From: an uncultured Anaerolineae bacterium
GTDB taxonomy: Bacteria; Chloroflexota; Anaerolineae; J036; Brachytrichaceae
Assembly: GCA_938028725.1 (NCBI GenBank)
Contig: CALIMH010000006.1
Location: 245,609 to 309,608 of the forward strand
Reading direction: 5' to 3'
DNA length: 64,000 bases
Part shown: positions 27,377 through 36,768 of the stretch, in pieces
Numbering within the stretch: the stretch's first letter is position 1
How the letters are laid out: each line of letters begins with the position of its first letter
Made by a program: the position numbers and the translations under genes
Notes under the pieces: model-generated
Seen by the model: only the letters and a program-made list of their open reading frames with translations
Databases searched by the model: none
Told to the model about the DNA's origin: nothing

Positions 27377-28174
27377 ATGTCGCAAGCAGACCTCAAGGGC
27401 AGATGGGCGCTCATCCTCGGCGCGTCGTCGGGCTTTGGCGCAGCGACCGCGCTGGAGCTGGCCAAGAACGGGATGCATATCATCGGCTTGCACTTGGACC
27501 GCGGCGCGGCACTCGAAGCGGTGAGGGGTTTGGTGCGCGAGCTGGAGAGCTGCGGCGTGCAAGTGTGGTACCAAAACGTCAACATCGCCAACGCCGAGAA
27601 GCGCCGCGAGACCATCGCGCAGATTCGCCAGCGTCTGGGTGAGGCCAAGCTGCACCTGGTGATGCACTCCGTGGCGTTTGGCTCGCTGCTCCCATTTATC
27701 GGCGAAGACGCCTCACTGCAGCTCACCCAGCCGCAGATGGAGATGACGCTCGACGTGATGGCCAACAGCCTAGTCTATTGGGCGCAAGACCTGTGGCACG
27801 CCGGGCTGTTGGGGCGCGGCAGTCGCATCTTCAGCATGACCAGCGCAGGCAGTTTGCAAGTGTTCAAAACTTACGGCGCTGTGAGCGCGGCCAAAGCAGC
27901 GTTGGAAAGCCACACCCGCCAACTGGCGCTGGAGCTGGGCCCGCACGGCGTGATGGTGAACTGCATCATGGCCGGCGTGACCGACACGCCGGCGCTGCGC
28001 AAAATACCCGGCAATGAGGAGATCGTGTCAATCGCGTTGCGCCGCAACCCTACTGGCCGGCTCACCACCCCGCGCGACATCGCCGTCACCATTCGTGCTC
28101 TGTGCGACCCGGAGATCGAGCGCATCAACGGCGCCACCATTGTGGTGGACGGTGGCGAGCTGATCTGCATGTGA
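27377..28174 (+). CDS. FabI/FabL-like short-chain reductase (probable enoyl-ACP reductase)
   Basis: A 265-residue SDR. The N-terminal cofactor site is LGASSGFG (classical GxxxGxG). The catalytic Tyr and Lys are spaced Y-x6-K (YGAVSAAK), as in enoyl-ACP reductases, instead of Y-x3-K of ketoreductases, and [10 protein letters not shown] corresponds to the HS-motif of FabI. The C-terminus ends [12 protein letters not shown]. It would reduce enoyl-ACP in fatty-acid elongation. It is monocistronic here. A different SDR role is possible because the cofactor motif is closer to FabL than to FabI. Confidence 0.75.
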   Translation: MSQADLKGRWALILGASSGFGAATALELAKNGMHIIGLHLDRGAALEAVRGLVRELESCGVQVWYQNVNIANAEKRRETIAQIRQRLGEAKLHLVMHSVAFGSLLPFIGEDASLQLTQPQMEMTLDVMANSLVYWAQDLWHAGLLGRGSRIFSMTSAGSLQVFKTYGAVSAAKAALESHTRQLALELGPHGVMVNCIMAGVTDTPALRKIPGNEEIVSIALRRNPTGRLTTPRDIAVTIRALCDPEIERINGATIVVDGGELICM

Positions 28175-28387
28175 GCTGCGCTGAGGGGCAAGGTCCATGC
28201 TGCTGCTCGCGCTGCGAGTGCGATGACAATCGCATCGAACGCGCGCTGAAGCATGTGCAGCCAAGCCCTTGCAAACACCGCGGCTGCGATCAAGCGGGAG
28301 GAGTGTGTCGCCGATCAGGTCGCGGCTGACTAGCATCGGCGTCATCCACGGCGCGGCCCTAAAGCTCACGCCTGATGCGCCCTGCTG

Positions 28388-29764
28388 TCACGGGTAGATG
28401 CGGTTAAGCAAGCGCGGGAAAGGCGAGGCTTCGCGCACGTGCTCGATACCGCAGATCCAAGCCACGGTGCGCTCCACGCCAAGCCCAAAGCCGCTATGCG
28501 GCACGCTGCCATAGCGGCGCAAGTCTAAATACCAAGCGTATGGCTCAAGCGGCAAGCCGTGCTCGCGCAAGCGCTGTTCCAACAGCGCGGCGTCGCTGAT
28601 GCGCTCGCTGCCGCCGATAATCTCGCCATAGCCTTCCGGCGCGAGCAGGTCGGCGCTCTTGCACACTTCGGGGCGGTCCGGGTAGGGCTGCATGTAAAAC
28701 GCCTTCACGGCGGTGGGGAAGCCAGTGACGAACACCGGTCGGTCATACAACTGCGTGAGGGCGGTCTCGTGGGGGCTACCGAAGTCCATGCCCCAGGTGA
28801 TGTCCAGCAGCGATGGGTCTGGGATGTCCTGCAGCGGTTGGCCGTCGGCGCGTCGAACGATCTGACCGGCTTGCAGTTGCGCTTGGATGTGTTGGAGCGT
28901 TTGGATGGCCTCGTCGTAGGTGAGGCGTGGGAAAGGCGGCACCACGCGCTCCAAGCGTGAGGTGTCGCGCCCGAGCAGTTTCAGCTCCTCCGCGTTTTGG
29001 CGCAGACAGGTTTGCACGATGTGAGTGACGAACTGCTCCTCGATCTCCAGCAGCTCATCCAGCCCACAAAAGGCGATCTCTGGTTCCACCATCCAGAACT
29101 CGGTGAGGTGGCGGCGCGTTTTGCTGCGCTCAGCGCGGAAGGTGGGACCGAAGCAATACACCTTCCCAAAGGCGAAGATGCCGGCCTCGTTGTAAAGCTG
29201 GCCGGTTTGGGCGAGATAGGCTGTGTCGTCAAAGTAATCCACCTTAAACAGGGTGGTCGTGCCTTCGGCAGCGCTAGGGGTGAGAATGGGCGTGGTGACC
29301 TCGATGAAGCCGTGCGCGTCGAGCCACTCGCGGATGGCGCGCATCACAGTGGCGCGCACCCGCAACACGGCCCACTGGCGTGAGGAGCGGATCCACAGGT
29401 GGCGGTGGTCCATCAGGAACTCAACGCCGTGCTCCTTTGGGCCGATGGGATACTCCTCGGCGCGCTGGATCACCTCCAGCGAAGCTACATCCAGCTCATA
29501 GCCACCTGGCACGCCTGGCGCGCGCGCATCGGCCCGCACTGTGCCGGTCACTATCAGGCTGCTCTCTTGCGGCAGCTTATCAGCGGCTTGAAAGACGGCA
29601 TCGCTGACGTTTGGCTTGAAGACAACACACTGGCATATGCCACTGCCGTCACGCACCTGAAGGAACACCAATTTGCCTTTGGCGGTGCGGTTGTAGAGCC
29701 AGCCGCGCAAGGTGACTGTCTCGCCGACGTGACGGGCCAGCTCCCGAATGGGCACCACGTTCAT
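28388..29764 (-). CDS. asnS: Asparaginyl-tRNA synthetase
   Basis: A class IIb aminoacyl-tRNA synthetase of 458 residues that charges tRNA-Asn. The N-terminal OB anticodon-binding domain begins [23 protein letters not shown]. The catalytic core has class II motif 2 [21 protein letters not shown] and motif 3 [21 protein letters not shown] at 29764 fits the family N-terminus; the longer frame to 29866 lies inside the acyltransferase gene. No Shine-Dalgarno is present and a TACAAT element lies eight bases upstream within an 18-bp palindrome. A tRNA-Asn gene is 13 kb away in this window. Confidence 0.96.
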   Translation of the reverse strand: MNVVPIRELARHVGETVTLRGWLYNRTAKGKLVFLQVRDGSGICQCVVFKPNVSDAVFQAADKLPQESSLIVTGTVRADARAPGVPGGYELDVASLEVIQRAEEYPIGPKEHGVEFLMDHRHLWIRSSRQWAVLRVRATVMRAIREWLDAHGFIEVTTPILTPSAAEGTTTLFKVDYFDDTAYLAQTGQLYNEAGIFAFGKVYCFGPTFRAERSKTRRHLTEFWMVEPEIAFCGLDELLEIEEQFVTHIVQTCLRQNAEELKLLGRDTSRLERVVPPFPRLTYDEAIQTLQHIQAQLQAGQIVRRADGQPLQDIPDPSLLDITWGMDFGSPHETALTQLYDRPVFVTGFPTAVKAFYMQPYPDRPEVCKSADLLAPEGYGEIIGGSERISDAALLEQRLREHGLPLEPYAWYLDLRRYGSVPHSGFGLGVERTVAWICGIEHVREASPFPRLLNRIYP

Positions 29765-29770
29765 CGTGGG

Positions 29771-29788
29771 GGATTGTAAACACAATCC
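29771..29788 (-). promoter_or_regulatory. Palindrome covering the -10 region of asnS
   Basis: Perfect 7-bp arms (GGATTGT/ACAATCC) with a 4-base centre contain the minus-strand TACAAT at 29778-29773, eight bases before the asnS ATG. The position suits a repressor operator or a promoter in a symmetric site. Confidence 0.5.
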
Positions 29789-29795
29789 TTTGGCG

Positions 29796-30563
29796 CTACT
29801 CCCATCCCACGCGCTTAATCTGGGTTTTGCCGCGCAGGGCATCCCACCAGCGATTGATACTGCCAAGCCCCCACATCAGCGGTTGAAAGTCAGCAAAGCG
29901 ATAGGCCACCACATCGTTGCGCAGCGCGTCGAGCGTCTCAGTGAGCGCAGCTTCCAGGCAGGCGTTCAGCACGTTGGCAGCAGGCAGGTCATCGGCCAAC
30001 ACCCTGATCGGCGGGCCGATGCTGATGAAAGCATCGGGCTTTTGCTCGCCGATGAACTCGTATCGCAAGGCCATTGGATACAGCAGGCAGGCACCGGTGC
30101 GCTGGGCTACGCGGCGGGCGATATGGGCTGTGCCGTTTTGAAATCGCAGCGGCCGCACATCGTTAGCCAGTATCTCGCCCTGAGGGAAGATCAGCAACAG
30201 ACGATGGGGCGCCCCGCACAGCAGCTCTGTTGCGTAGGTAATGCTGCGCATGGCACTGCGCGGGTTCGTGCGGTCCACTGAGAAGGCGCCACAGGCGCGA
30301 AAGAATTGATAGCGCGACAGCTGGGTGTGCTCCACCATCACGTAGCCATCTTTGTGCCAGCACCGCTCGTTGAGCGCCATCGCCAAATGCGCGTCCCACC
30401 AGGCGCTGTGGTTGCCGAAGAGCACAACTGGTCGAGGATCGCTGACCGGCGCGGGCGTGACCTGGCGCAGCCACACGCAGTGGAAGCTCAGCCGCAGCCC
30501 TGAGGCAATCAAAGCGTGATAGATCAGGCGGTTGAGCAGGCGGTTCTTACGCGCTGTGAGCAT
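29796..30563 (-). CDS. 1-acylglycerol-3-phosphate O-acyltransferase-like (PlsC family)
   Basis: A membrane-associated acyltransferase of about 255 residues. It has the catalytic NHxxxxD motif (NHSAWWD, about residue 58) and the substrate-binding FPQGE, a variant of the usual FPEG, near residue 138. These enzymes acylate lysophosphatidic acid or related lysolipids in phospholipid synthesis. The start is ATG 30563 ([10 protein letters not shown]). The frame extends by nine codons to a TTG at 30590, less likely. A shared divergent promoter region lies between it and the amino-acid binding-protein gene. Confidence 0.85.
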   Translation of the reverse strand: MLTARKNRLLNRLIYHALIASGLRLSFHCVWLRQVTPAPVSDPRPVVLFGNHSAWWDAHLAMALNERCWHKDGYVMVEHTQLSRYQFFRACGAFSVDRTNPRSAMRSITYATELLCGAPHRLLLIFPQGEILANDVRPLRFQNGTAHIARRVAQRTGACLLYPMALRYEFIGEQKPDAFISIGPPIRVLADDLPAANVLNACLEAALTETLDALRNDVVAYRFADFQPLMWGLGSINRWWDALRGKTQIKRVGWE

Positions 30564-30585
30564 AGTTGGTAGCGTAGTGCTGTTA

Positions 30586-30591
30586 TACAAT
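30586..30591 (+). promoter_or_regulatory. -10-like element of the amino-acid transporter operon
   Basis: TACAAT lies 66 bases before the ATG at 30658 of the binding-protein gene. This gene has a real leader and a purine-rich Shine-Dalgarno (GAGGAGAAGAGGAG). Confidence 0.4.
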
Positions 30592-30657
30592 CTCTTCGTA
30601 AGACGCTGCTGTGCCGAGGCAGCGCATCAATCGCGAGGAGAAGAGGAGAAAAAGTCA

Positions 30658-31536
30658 ATGTTGTCCAAAACTATCCTTGTGACGGTGGCAGTGTCCGCAT
30701 GGTTGCTGAGCGGTTGCGCTGCGCCGACGCCCGCCGCTGCTCCGACTAGCGCGCCACAAGCGCCGGCTGCTGAGGGCAGCAAGTTGCCTGACCTTGGCGG
30801 CCGCGAGATCGTGGTGGCTGTTGAGAACGCTTACATACCGTTCAACTTCGTCCCGATTGATAGTGATCAACCCCAGGGATGGGACTACGACACGATCAAC
30901 GAGATTTGCCGGCGGCTCAATTGCAAGCCAGTGTACCGCCAGATCGCCTGGGACAACATGATTGCTGCCGTGGCAGCCGGCCAGTTCGACATGGCCGCTG
31001 ACGGCATCACCATCACTGACGAGCGCGCCAAGACAGTGGACTTCTCCGATGGCTACATCGCGGTGGACCAACGCATCATCGTGCGAAAGGACGACAACCG
31101 CTTTCGCTCGGTGGACGACTTTAAGAACGCCCAGGGTGTGAAGCTGGGCAGCCAAAAGGGCACCACCAACTACGACGAGGCGATCAAGCTAGTCGGCGAG
31201 GCAAACACAGTCGGCTTCGACACATTCGACTTGGCCGTGCAGGCGGTGATCGCAGGCGATGTGGACGGGGTGGTGATTGACGACGTGGCCGGCGTCGGTT
31301 ACGTGGGCGCCAATGCGGACAAGGTGAAGCTGCTCGAAGGGCGGCTGGTCGGCCAGCAACTCGGATTTATCTTCCCCAAGGGATCGGACTTGGTTGCACC
31401 GATCAATGCAGCGTTGGACGCGATGAAGCGCGATGGCACACTGGACCGCATCAATAAGAAGTGGTTCGGCCCAGAGTTCCAGCAGATGGGCATCACCTAC
31501 GACACCATCAAGCCAGGCCCAACACCCATCCCCTAG
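30658..31536 (+). CDS. Amino-acid ABC transporter substrate-binding lipoprotein (family 3)
   Basis: A periplasmic or surface binding protein of 292 residues for a polar amino acid or related compound. The signal peptide ends in the lipobox LLSGC (Cys about 19), followed by a short Ala/Pro linker. Family-3 landmarks are [34 protein letters not shown] and [13 protein letters not shown]. The longer frame to 30532 is upstream of the operon promoter and rejected. It is followed by a terminator and then the permease gene, so it is probably made in excess. The ligand is unknown; the operon context suggests a methionine-related compound. Confidence 0.92.
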   Translation: MLSKTILVTVAVSAWLLSGCAAPTPAAAPTSAPQAPAAEGSKLPDLGGREIVVAVENAYIPFNFVPIDSDQPQGWDYDTINEICRRLNCKPVYRQIAWDNMIAAVAAGQFDMAADGITITDERAKTVDFSDGYIAVDQRIIVRKDDNRFRSVDDFKNAQGVKLGSQKGTTNYDEAIKLVGEANTVGFDTFDLAVQAVIAGDVDGVVIDDVAGVGYVGANADKVKLLEGRLVGQQLGFIFPKGSDLVAPINAALDAMKRDGTLDRINKKWFGPEFQQMGITYDTIKPGPTPIP

Positions 31537-31575
31537 CAATTCGGTTGGCGCTTGGCATGCACTGACGCTTCGCAC

Positions 31576-31617
31576 AAGGCCGAGGTCGCGCCGAGTGACG
31601 TGGCTTCGGCCTTTTTT
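31576..31617 (+). terminator. Internal terminator between binding protein and permease genes
   Basis: An 8-bp stem AAGGCCGA/TCGGCCTT (31576-31583 with 31606-31613) with a 22-base loop is followed by an unbroken TTTTT run. It probably reduces transcription into the permease and methyltransferase genes. Confidence 0.75.
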
Positions 31618-31632
31618 GTTTGTTGAGGCCCC

Positions 31633-32403
31633 ATGTCCCCTTCCTCCCAAAGCAGGCAGCGCCGTGTAGCACAATGGCCATGGTGGCTGATCGCGCTGAT
31701 CGCAGTTGGCGCGCTGCTGGTGTCGCAATTTCTCACCAACGAGACGTACGTCACCATCCTCAACCGCGTCGCCGGTGGGATCAGGGTGACGATCACAGTG
31801 ACCCTGCTAGGCTACCTGTTAGCGATCAGCATTGGATTGTTGGTTGGTTTAGGCCGTATCAGCGGCAACTCCCTCATCTACAACCTGGCCACGCTCTACG
31901 TCCAGGTGGTGCGCGGGGTGCCGATCCTGGTGCTCATCTTCTACGTGGCGCTGGTGATCATCCCGCCAGTGTTGCAGTTGCTCGGCATTCGTCCTGCCAC
32001 GTTCGACTTCACCTTTCGCGCAGTGATCGCGCTGGGAGTGGCCTATGGCGGCTTTGAGGCGGAGACGTTTCGCGCCGGCATCCAATCCATCAGCCGAGGG
32101 CAAATGGAGGCGGCGCGCTCGTTGGGCATGAGCTACATGCAAGCCATGCGCTACATCATCCTTCCCCAAGCGGTGCGGAACATCCTGCCGCCGCTGGGCA
32201 ACGACTTCATCAGCATGTTGAAAGACTCATCGCTGGTCTCCGTGCTCGGCGTGAACGACATCACCAACCTCGCCCGGCTGTATGCCGCCTCCTCCTTCCG
32301 CTACGCTGAGACATACAATACGCTGGCGTTCACTTACTTGAGCATGACGCTGCTGCTGTCGCTGCTGGTGCGCTGGGTAGAGAAGCGGCTGAGAGTTGCC
32401 TGA
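31633..32403 (+). CDS. Amino-acid ABC transporter permease (HisMQ family)
   Basis: A 256-residue inner-membrane permease with about five hydrophobic helices. The EAA loop reads QMEAARSLGMSYMQAMRYII and is followed by QAVRNILPPLGNDF, the HisMQ signature. The binding-protein gene is upstream beyond the internal terminator. The homocysteine methyltransferase gene starts nine bases after its stop. The ATP-binding subunit normally found next to such permeases is missing, so a remote ATPase must be used. Confidence 0.93.
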   Translation: MSPSSQSRQRRVAQWPWWLIALIAVGALLVSQFLTNETYVTILNRVAGGIRVTITVTLLGYLLAISIGLLVGLGRISGNSLIYNLATLYVQVVRGVPILVLIFYVALVIIPPVLQLLGIRPATFDFTFRAVIALGVAYGGFEAETFRAGIQSISRGQMEAARSLGMSYMQAMRYIILPQAVRNILPPLGNDFISMLKDSSLVSVLGVNDITNLARLYAASSFRYAETYNTLAFTYLSMTLLLSLLVRWVEKRLRVA

Positions 32404-32412
32404 ACCTGCGCG

Positions 32413-33282
32413 ATGCAAACTTTGACCTTGCTCGACGGCGCGATGGGCACCGAGCTCACACGGCGCGGTGTCAACACAGCGTTGCCGCTGTGGTCGGCGC
32501 ATGCGCTGGACGTTGCGCCCGAGGTGGTCATGCACATCCACGCTGACTACATCGCCGCCGGCGCGCAGGTGGTCACCGCAAACACCTTCCGCACCAACCC
32601 CCGCGCACTGGCGAAGGCGGGGATCGCGCACCGCGCTCAAGCGCTCACCCGTCGCGCTGTGGGGTTGGCTCGGCGGGCGATTGCTGCAACGGGCCAGCTC
32701 GGCAAGGTGCGCGTGGCCGGCAGCGTCGCGCCGGTCGAAGATTGTTACAGCCCTGAGCTGGCTCCGAGCGACGCGGAGCTCGAGCGCGAACACATGGTTC
32801 ATGCCCGCCACTTGGCTGAAGCGGGCGTGGAGCTCATCCTAATCGAGACGCAGAACACAATCCGCGAGGCGGTGGCTGCTGCGCGCGCGGCTGCCATCGT
32901 GGGCTTGCCGTTTTGGGTGAGCTTCGTGTTGCGCGATCCGCACACACTGCTGAGTGGTGAGGCGCTCAGCGACGCGGCGCGCGCCGTGCTGCCGTTCAAA
33001 CCGAGCGCTGTGTTGGTGAATTGCGTGCCGGTAGAGCAAATCGGGCCGGCGCTGGTCACACTGCGCGCGCTCCTGCCGATGTCTATTGCCGTAGGCGCCT
33101 ACGCGAACGTGGGGCACGTAGATGAACAGGGCAACTGGACGCTGGAGCGTGCGGTGAGGCCCGACACCTATGCGGCTTTTGCACAACAGTGGCGCGCCCA
33201 AGGGGCGACGATTATCGGCGGCTGCTGCGGCACCACTCCCGAGCACATCGCTGCCTTGCGCGCTGCGCTGGCGAGCGGCTGA
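32413..33282 (+). CDS. Homocysteine S-methyltransferase family protein (MmuM/BHMT-like)
   Basis: A zinc-dependent methyltransferase of 289 residues that moves a methyl group from S-methylmethionine, SAM or betaine to homocysteine, making methionine. It begins LLDGAMGTELTRRG, contains DYIAAGAQVVTANTFRTNP, and has the three zinc cysteines in VNCVP and GGCCGT. It is co-directional with, and nine bases after, an amino-acid ABC permease, an arrangement parallel to E. coli mmuPM (S-methylmethionine uptake and use). The methyl donor is inferred, not shown. It converges on metK, nine bases away. Confidence 0.9.
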   Translation: MQTLTLLDGAMGTELTRRGVNTALPLWSAHALDVAPEVVMHIHADYIAAGAQVVTANTFRTNPRALAKAGIAHRAQALTRRAVGLARRAIAATGQLGKVRVAGSVAPVEDCYSPELAPSDAELEREHMVHARHLAEAGVELILIETQNTIREAVAAARAAAIVGLPFWVSFVLRDPHTLLSGEALSDAARAVLPFKPSAVLVNCVPVEQIGPALVTLRALLPMSIAVGAYANVGHVDEQGNWTLERAVRPDTYAAFAQQWRAQGATIIGGCCGTTPEHIAALRAALASG

Positions 33283-33291
33283 GGCATCGGC

Positions 33292-34482
33292 TCATGTTGC
33301 TGCCGCCCGCAGCATCTCCGCGCGGTCGGTGTGCTCCCAGGGCAGGTCAATGTCGGTGCGGCCGAAGTGGCCGTAGGCTGCTGTCTGGCGATAGATCGGC
33401 CGGCGCAGGTTCAGGTCGCGGATGATCGCGCCGGGCCGCAGGTCGAACACCTCGTTGATGGCCTTGATCAGCTTTTCTTCGCTCACCTTGCCGGTGCCAA
33501 AAGTTTCCACATTGATGGAGAGCGGGCGTGCCATGCCGATGGCGTAGGCCACTTGCACCTCGCAGCGGCTAGCCAGACCTGCTGCAACGATGTTCTTGGC
33601 CACCCAGCGGCAGGCATAGGCAGCGGAGCGGTCCACCTTTGTGGGGTCCTTGCCGCTGAACGCGCCACCGCCATGACGGCCCATGCCGCCGTAGGTGTCC
33701 ACGATGATCTTGCGGCCGGTTAAGCCGGCATCGCCCATCGGCCCGCCTACGACAAAGCGGCCGGTGGGGTTGGTGTAAATCTTGGTGCGCTCGTCCAGCA
33801 TCTCCGGCGGGATGACAGGACGGATGACGTGATGGATCAATCCTTCGCGGATGGTGTCCTGGTCCACGTCGGGGCTATGCTGTGTGGAGATCAGGACGGT
33901 GTCGATCCGCACTGGCCGGCCATATTGATACTCCACTGTGACCTGGGTTTTGCCATCTGGGCGCAGCCAGGGCAACGTGCCGCGCTTGCGCACCTCGCTC
34001 AGTCGGCGCGCCAAGCGGTGCGCCATGGCGATGGGCATGGGCATGAGCTCGGGCGTCTCATCGCAAGCGAAGCCGAACATCATGCCTTGATCACCAGCGC
34101 CGATGCGGTCCACCTCCGAGTCCGCGTTGGAGTGGCGCACCTCAAGCGCCGTGTCCACCCCCTGTGCGATGTCCGGCGACTGGCTGGCGATGGCGATCTG
34201 CACGCCGCAGGTGTTGCCGTCGAAGCCCTTCTCTGAGGAGTCAAAGCCGATGTCGGTGATGACTTGGCGGATGAGCTGATCGAAGTTGATGTATGCCTTG
34301 GTCGTGATCTCGCCCAAGCAAATCACAAAGCCTGTCTTCACGGCGGTCTCGCAGGCGACGCGGCTGTAGGGGTCTTGCACGAGGCAAGCATCTAGCACAG
34401 CGTCTGAAATCTGGTCGCACATCTTATCGGGGTGTCCTTCCGTCACCGATTCGGACGTGAAGAACAGGCGTGGTGAAGTCAT
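33292..34482 (-). CDS. metK: S-adenosylmethionine synthetase
   Basis: MetK makes SAM from methionine and ATP in the cytosol. The 396 residues from the ATG at 34482 start as in the family, with [19 protein letters not shown] carrying the ATP-site His and Asp. The signatures [10 protein letters not shown] and [16 protein letters not shown] are present. The frame extends to a GTG at 34497. An unusual structured leader of about 115 nt lies upstream. Its neighbour across the convergent junction makes methionine, the substrate of MetK. Confidence 0.97.
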   Translation of the reverse strand: MTSPRLFFTSESVTEGHPDKMCDQISDAVLDACLVQDPYSRVACETAVKTGFVICLGEITTKAYINFDQLIRQVITDIGFDSSEKGFDGNTCGVQIAIASQSPDIAQGVDTALEVRHSNADSEVDRIGAGDQGMMFGFACDETPELMPMPIAMAHRLARRLSEVRKRGTLPWLRPDGKTQVTVEYQYGRPVRIDTVLISTQHSPDVDQDTIREGLIHHVIRPVIPPEMLDERTKIYTNPTGRFVVGGPMGDAGLTGRKIIVDTYGGMGRHGGGAFSGKDPTKVDRSAAYACRWVAKNIVAAGLASRCEVQVAYAIGMARPLSINVETFGTGKVSEEKLIKAINEVFDLRPGAIIRDLNLRRPIYRQTAAYGHFGRTDIDLPWEHTDRAEMLRAAAT

Positions 34483-34497
34483 GAAGCTGCTGCTCAC

Positions 34498-34616
34498 GGC
34501 TTGTCGTTACCAGAAAGTAAGGTGTGCATGCGGCACGAACAACCGCAGCCTTCATCGCTAGCCGAGGGAACGTCTCGCAGCTGTTCCATGAGCGAGAGCG
34601 CCCTCCGCGCTCAGGC
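34498..34616 (-). promoter_or_regulatory. Structured 5' leader of metK with three hairpins
   Basis: A minus-strand TATACT (34628-34623) predicts a start near 34616. The leader then folds into hairpins at 34613-34589 (TGAGCG/CGCTCA with an inner GAG/CTC), 34587-34567 (GGAAC/GTTCC) and 34547-34529 (TGCGG/CCGCA). It lacks the core sequences of the well-known SAM-I riboswitch. A regulatory RNA is possible, but no U-rich terminator is seen before the start. Confidence 0.4.
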
Positions 34617-34718
34617 GGCAACAGTATAACATGTTGGTGGAACGCCTCGCCGAGTGCCGAGCATCAGCCTTTGAGCGCTGCAACGGCTCGATGCAGAACG
34701 GTCGTTTAGCGCACAGGC

Positions 34719-34724
34719 TACAAT
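34719..34724 (+). promoter_or_regulatory. -10-like element of the AIM24-family gene
   Basis: TACAAT lies 104 bases before the gene start at 34829. The leader in between includes a possible ten-codon peptide ORF. Confidence 0.35.
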
Positions 34725-34769
34725 CGTGAAGGGTCGCTGTGCACAAGCCATCTCACAGGAGTTCGATAC

Positions 34770-34802
34770 ATGAACTGGAACGTGCGCTTTATCAGCTTGT
34801 AG
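34770..34802 (+). CDS. Possible ten-codon leader peptide (MNWNVRFISL)
   Basis: ATG to TAG, preceded by AGGA at 34757-34760, sits between the -10-like element and the AIM24-family gene. Length and Shine-Dalgarno fit a leader peptide, but no run of a single amino acid is seen that would point to attenuation. It may also be chance. Confidence 0.2.
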   Translation: MNWNVRFISL

Positions 34803-34828
34803 TAGCACGCTGAGCAAAGGAGGTAAAC

Positions 34829-35647
34829 ATGTCTGAAGGTTACACGAACATCGCCGGCCAGCGCGTAGATGTGCCCGAACCGGCGGTTGCTTTTAGCGGC
34901 ACAACGATGGGCGGCGCGACGTATAAGGTGGTCGGCAGCATCCTTCAAGCCGTCTTGCTGCGTCTGCGCGCCGGTCAAGAGATTTACACCGAGAGCGGCT
35001 CGCTCTCCTGGATGCAGGACGGGATCACGATGAACACCAACCTGCAGGGCGGGTTGGGTGATGTCTTCAAGCGGGTGGTTGCTGGCGAATCACTGTTCAT
35101 CGTGAGCTACCAGGCGCAGCACGACGGCGCTGAAATCGCGTTCGCCAGCGACTTCCCCGGCAAGATTCTAGCGCTCAACCTGGGCGAGGGGCAAAGCATC
35201 ATCGCTCAGCGCGGCGCATTCCTGGTGGGTGAGAGGAGCGTCTCCATTGAGATCTTCTTCAACCGTCGGCTAGGAGCAGGGTTCTTTGGTGGCGAAGGAC
35301 TGATCCTGCAACGACTCACCGGCCCTGGCACGATCTTTGTGACCATAGATGGCGAGATCGTGGAATACACGTTGCAACCCGGCGAGCGCCTCAAGGTGGA
35401 CACTGGCCACGTCGCCATGTTTGAGCCAACCGTGCAGTTCGACATTGAGTGGGTGAAGGGCTTCAAGAACATCTTGTTTGGTGGCGAGGGCTTGTTCTTT
35501 GCCACGCTGACCGGCCCTGGGCGGGTGTGGTTGCAGACGATGCCGATGAGCAAGCTGGCCGGCGCCATCGCCAGCTTCCTGCCGCGCAGCGAGGGCAAAA
35601 GCCAGAGCTTCGGGGTGAACCTCGGCGATCTGCTCGGCGGGCGCTGA
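34829..35647 (+). CDS. AIM24/TIGR00266 family protein
   Basis: A 272-residue all-beta protein of the AIM24 family (double-stranded beta-helix-like, TRAP-like repeats). Repeated short Gly-rich strands appear, such as [18 protein letters not shown] and [18 protein letters not shown], about 70 residues apart and clearly homologous to each other. There is no signal peptide. The family has no defined bacterial biochemistry; the yeast member acts at mitochondrial membranes. AAAGGAGG lies eight bases before the ATG, a strong start. It is monocistronic. Confidence 0.85.
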   Translation: MSEGYTNIAGQRVDVPEPAVAFSGTTMGGATYKVVGSILQAVLLRLRAGQEIYTESGSLSWMQDGITMNTNLQGGLGDVFKRVVAGESLFIVSYQAQHDGAEIAFASDFPGKILALNLGEGQSIIAQRGAFLVGERSVSIEIFFNRRLGAGFFGGEGLILQRLTGPGTIFVTIDGEIVEYTLQPGERLKVDTGHVAMFEPTVQFDIEWVKGFKNILFGGEGLFFATLTGPGRVWLQTMPMSKLAGAIASFLPRSEGKSQSFGVNLGDLLGGR

Positions 35648-35724
35648 GCGGCCTCGCCGGACGCGAGCACGGGTTGATGCACGAGTGCGGACGCCAGGTT
35701 TGCACCGGTGAGCGCGTCAGCCTT

Positions 35725-36759
35725 TCAGAAAAGCCGCTTTGCCAACGCAAGCGCCCCCTGCTTCCAAGGAACGCGATGTGACACCCCCGATTGGTTCTTA
35801 AACTTGTCGCGGTTTGCCAAATACCACTGGTAGTTGCGGATGAGCGCTTGCTGGTTGCTGTACTTGGGCTTGAAGCCCAACACGCGCTCCGCCTTTTCAA
35901 TGGAGACGTAGGATTCTTTCGCCACCGTCTCGTACACCCATTTGTAGAGCGGCGAGAGCTTCAACGCCTCCAGCACCCGCAACGCACCGATCACTGGGGC
36001 AGCCGGCAGGGGGCGCACCTTTTTGCCGAAGCCGGCGTAGTCCAGCACTGCTTGGAAGTCCTCGGCTAGCGTGCCAAACTCCTTTGCGCCGATGTTGAAC
36101 GTGTCGTTCGTCTGCTCGCAGGGCAAAGTGGCACACAGCCAGATCGCCTCGCAGAGGTCCTCCACATCGAGGAATTGGTAAAGGTTTTTGCCACTGCCGA
36201 GCACAGGGAAACCGTGGCCACTGCTGGCCCAGTCGTAAAGCAAGGCGAAGACACCGAGCCGCTCTGGCCCAATGAAGGACTTGGGGCGGAGGATGGGGAC
36301 ACACATGCCTTGCTGGCGAAAGCTCTCGCAGATGCGCTCGGCCTCCACTTTTGCTTCACCATACGGGCCGACCCCATGCAGCGGGTCATCCTCGCGCAAC
36401 GGGTGATGGTCGGGTATGCCATACACGGCAGTCGAGGAGATGTGGATCACGCGCTGCACGCCTGCTGCCTGCGCCGCCTCCAGCACGTTGCGGGTGCCAA
36501 TCACGTCGGTGGTGTAGATGTCCACCTTGGAGTAAAGCGGCAGCGCAGCTGCTGTGTGTACCACAATGTCCACACCTGGCATGACCGCGTCCAGGCGAGC
36601 CCGGTCGCGGATGTCGGCTTGGTGGAAGACGATTTGGTCACGCTCAGGATAGTCGAAGTCGGCAATGTCGTAGCACGAGACGTGCTGGCCTTTAGCAAGC
36701 AGGTAGCGCGTCAGGTTGATGCCGAGAAACCCTGAGCCGCCGGTGATCAAAAAACGCAT
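35725..36759 (-). CDS. NAD-dependent sugar-nucleotide epimerase/dehydratase (extended SDR)
   Basis: An extended SDR of about 344 residues acting on nucleotide sugars or sterol-like substrates. The N-terminal Rossmann motif is [11 protein letters not shown], with [11 protein letters not shown] and the catalytic YGEAK (Y-x3-K). The C-terminal [20 protein letters not shown] is typical of the epimerase family. The ATG at 36759 (MRFLITGG) is preferred over 36768. A TATCAT element lies 11 bases upstream. No sugar-synthesis cluster is adjacent, so the substrate is unassigned. Confidence 0.88.
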   Translation of the reverse strand: MRFLITGGSGFLGINLTRYLLAKGQHVSCYDIADFDYPERDQIVFHQADIRDRARLDAVMPGVDIVVHTAAALPLYSKVDIYTTDVIGTRNVLEAAQAAGVQRVIHISSTAVYGIPDHHPLREDDPLHGVGPYGEAKVEAERICESFRQQGMCVPILRPKSFIGPERLGVFALLYDWASSGHGFPVLGSGKNLYQFLDVEDLCEAIWLCATLPCEQTNDTFNIGAKEFGTLAEDFQAVLDYAGFGKKVRPLPAAPVIGALRVLEALKLSPLYKWVYETVAKESYVSIEKAERVLGFKPKYSNQQALIRNYQWYLANRDKFKNQSGVSHRVPWKQGALALAKRLF

Positions 36760-36768
36760 GGCGAGCAC

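Noticed and set aside
27241..27765. A 175-residue extension of the subtilase frame
   Set aside because: It is antisense to the FabI-like gene and lies upstream of the subtilase's own -10 element. The signal peptide at 27240 explains the start.
28175..28387. Two short hydrophobic frames on the minus strand between the FabI-like gene and asnS (RDLIGDTLLP, then LIAAAVFARAWLHML in the next frame)
   Set aside because: They would need a frame change and show no motif. I could not support a pseudogene.
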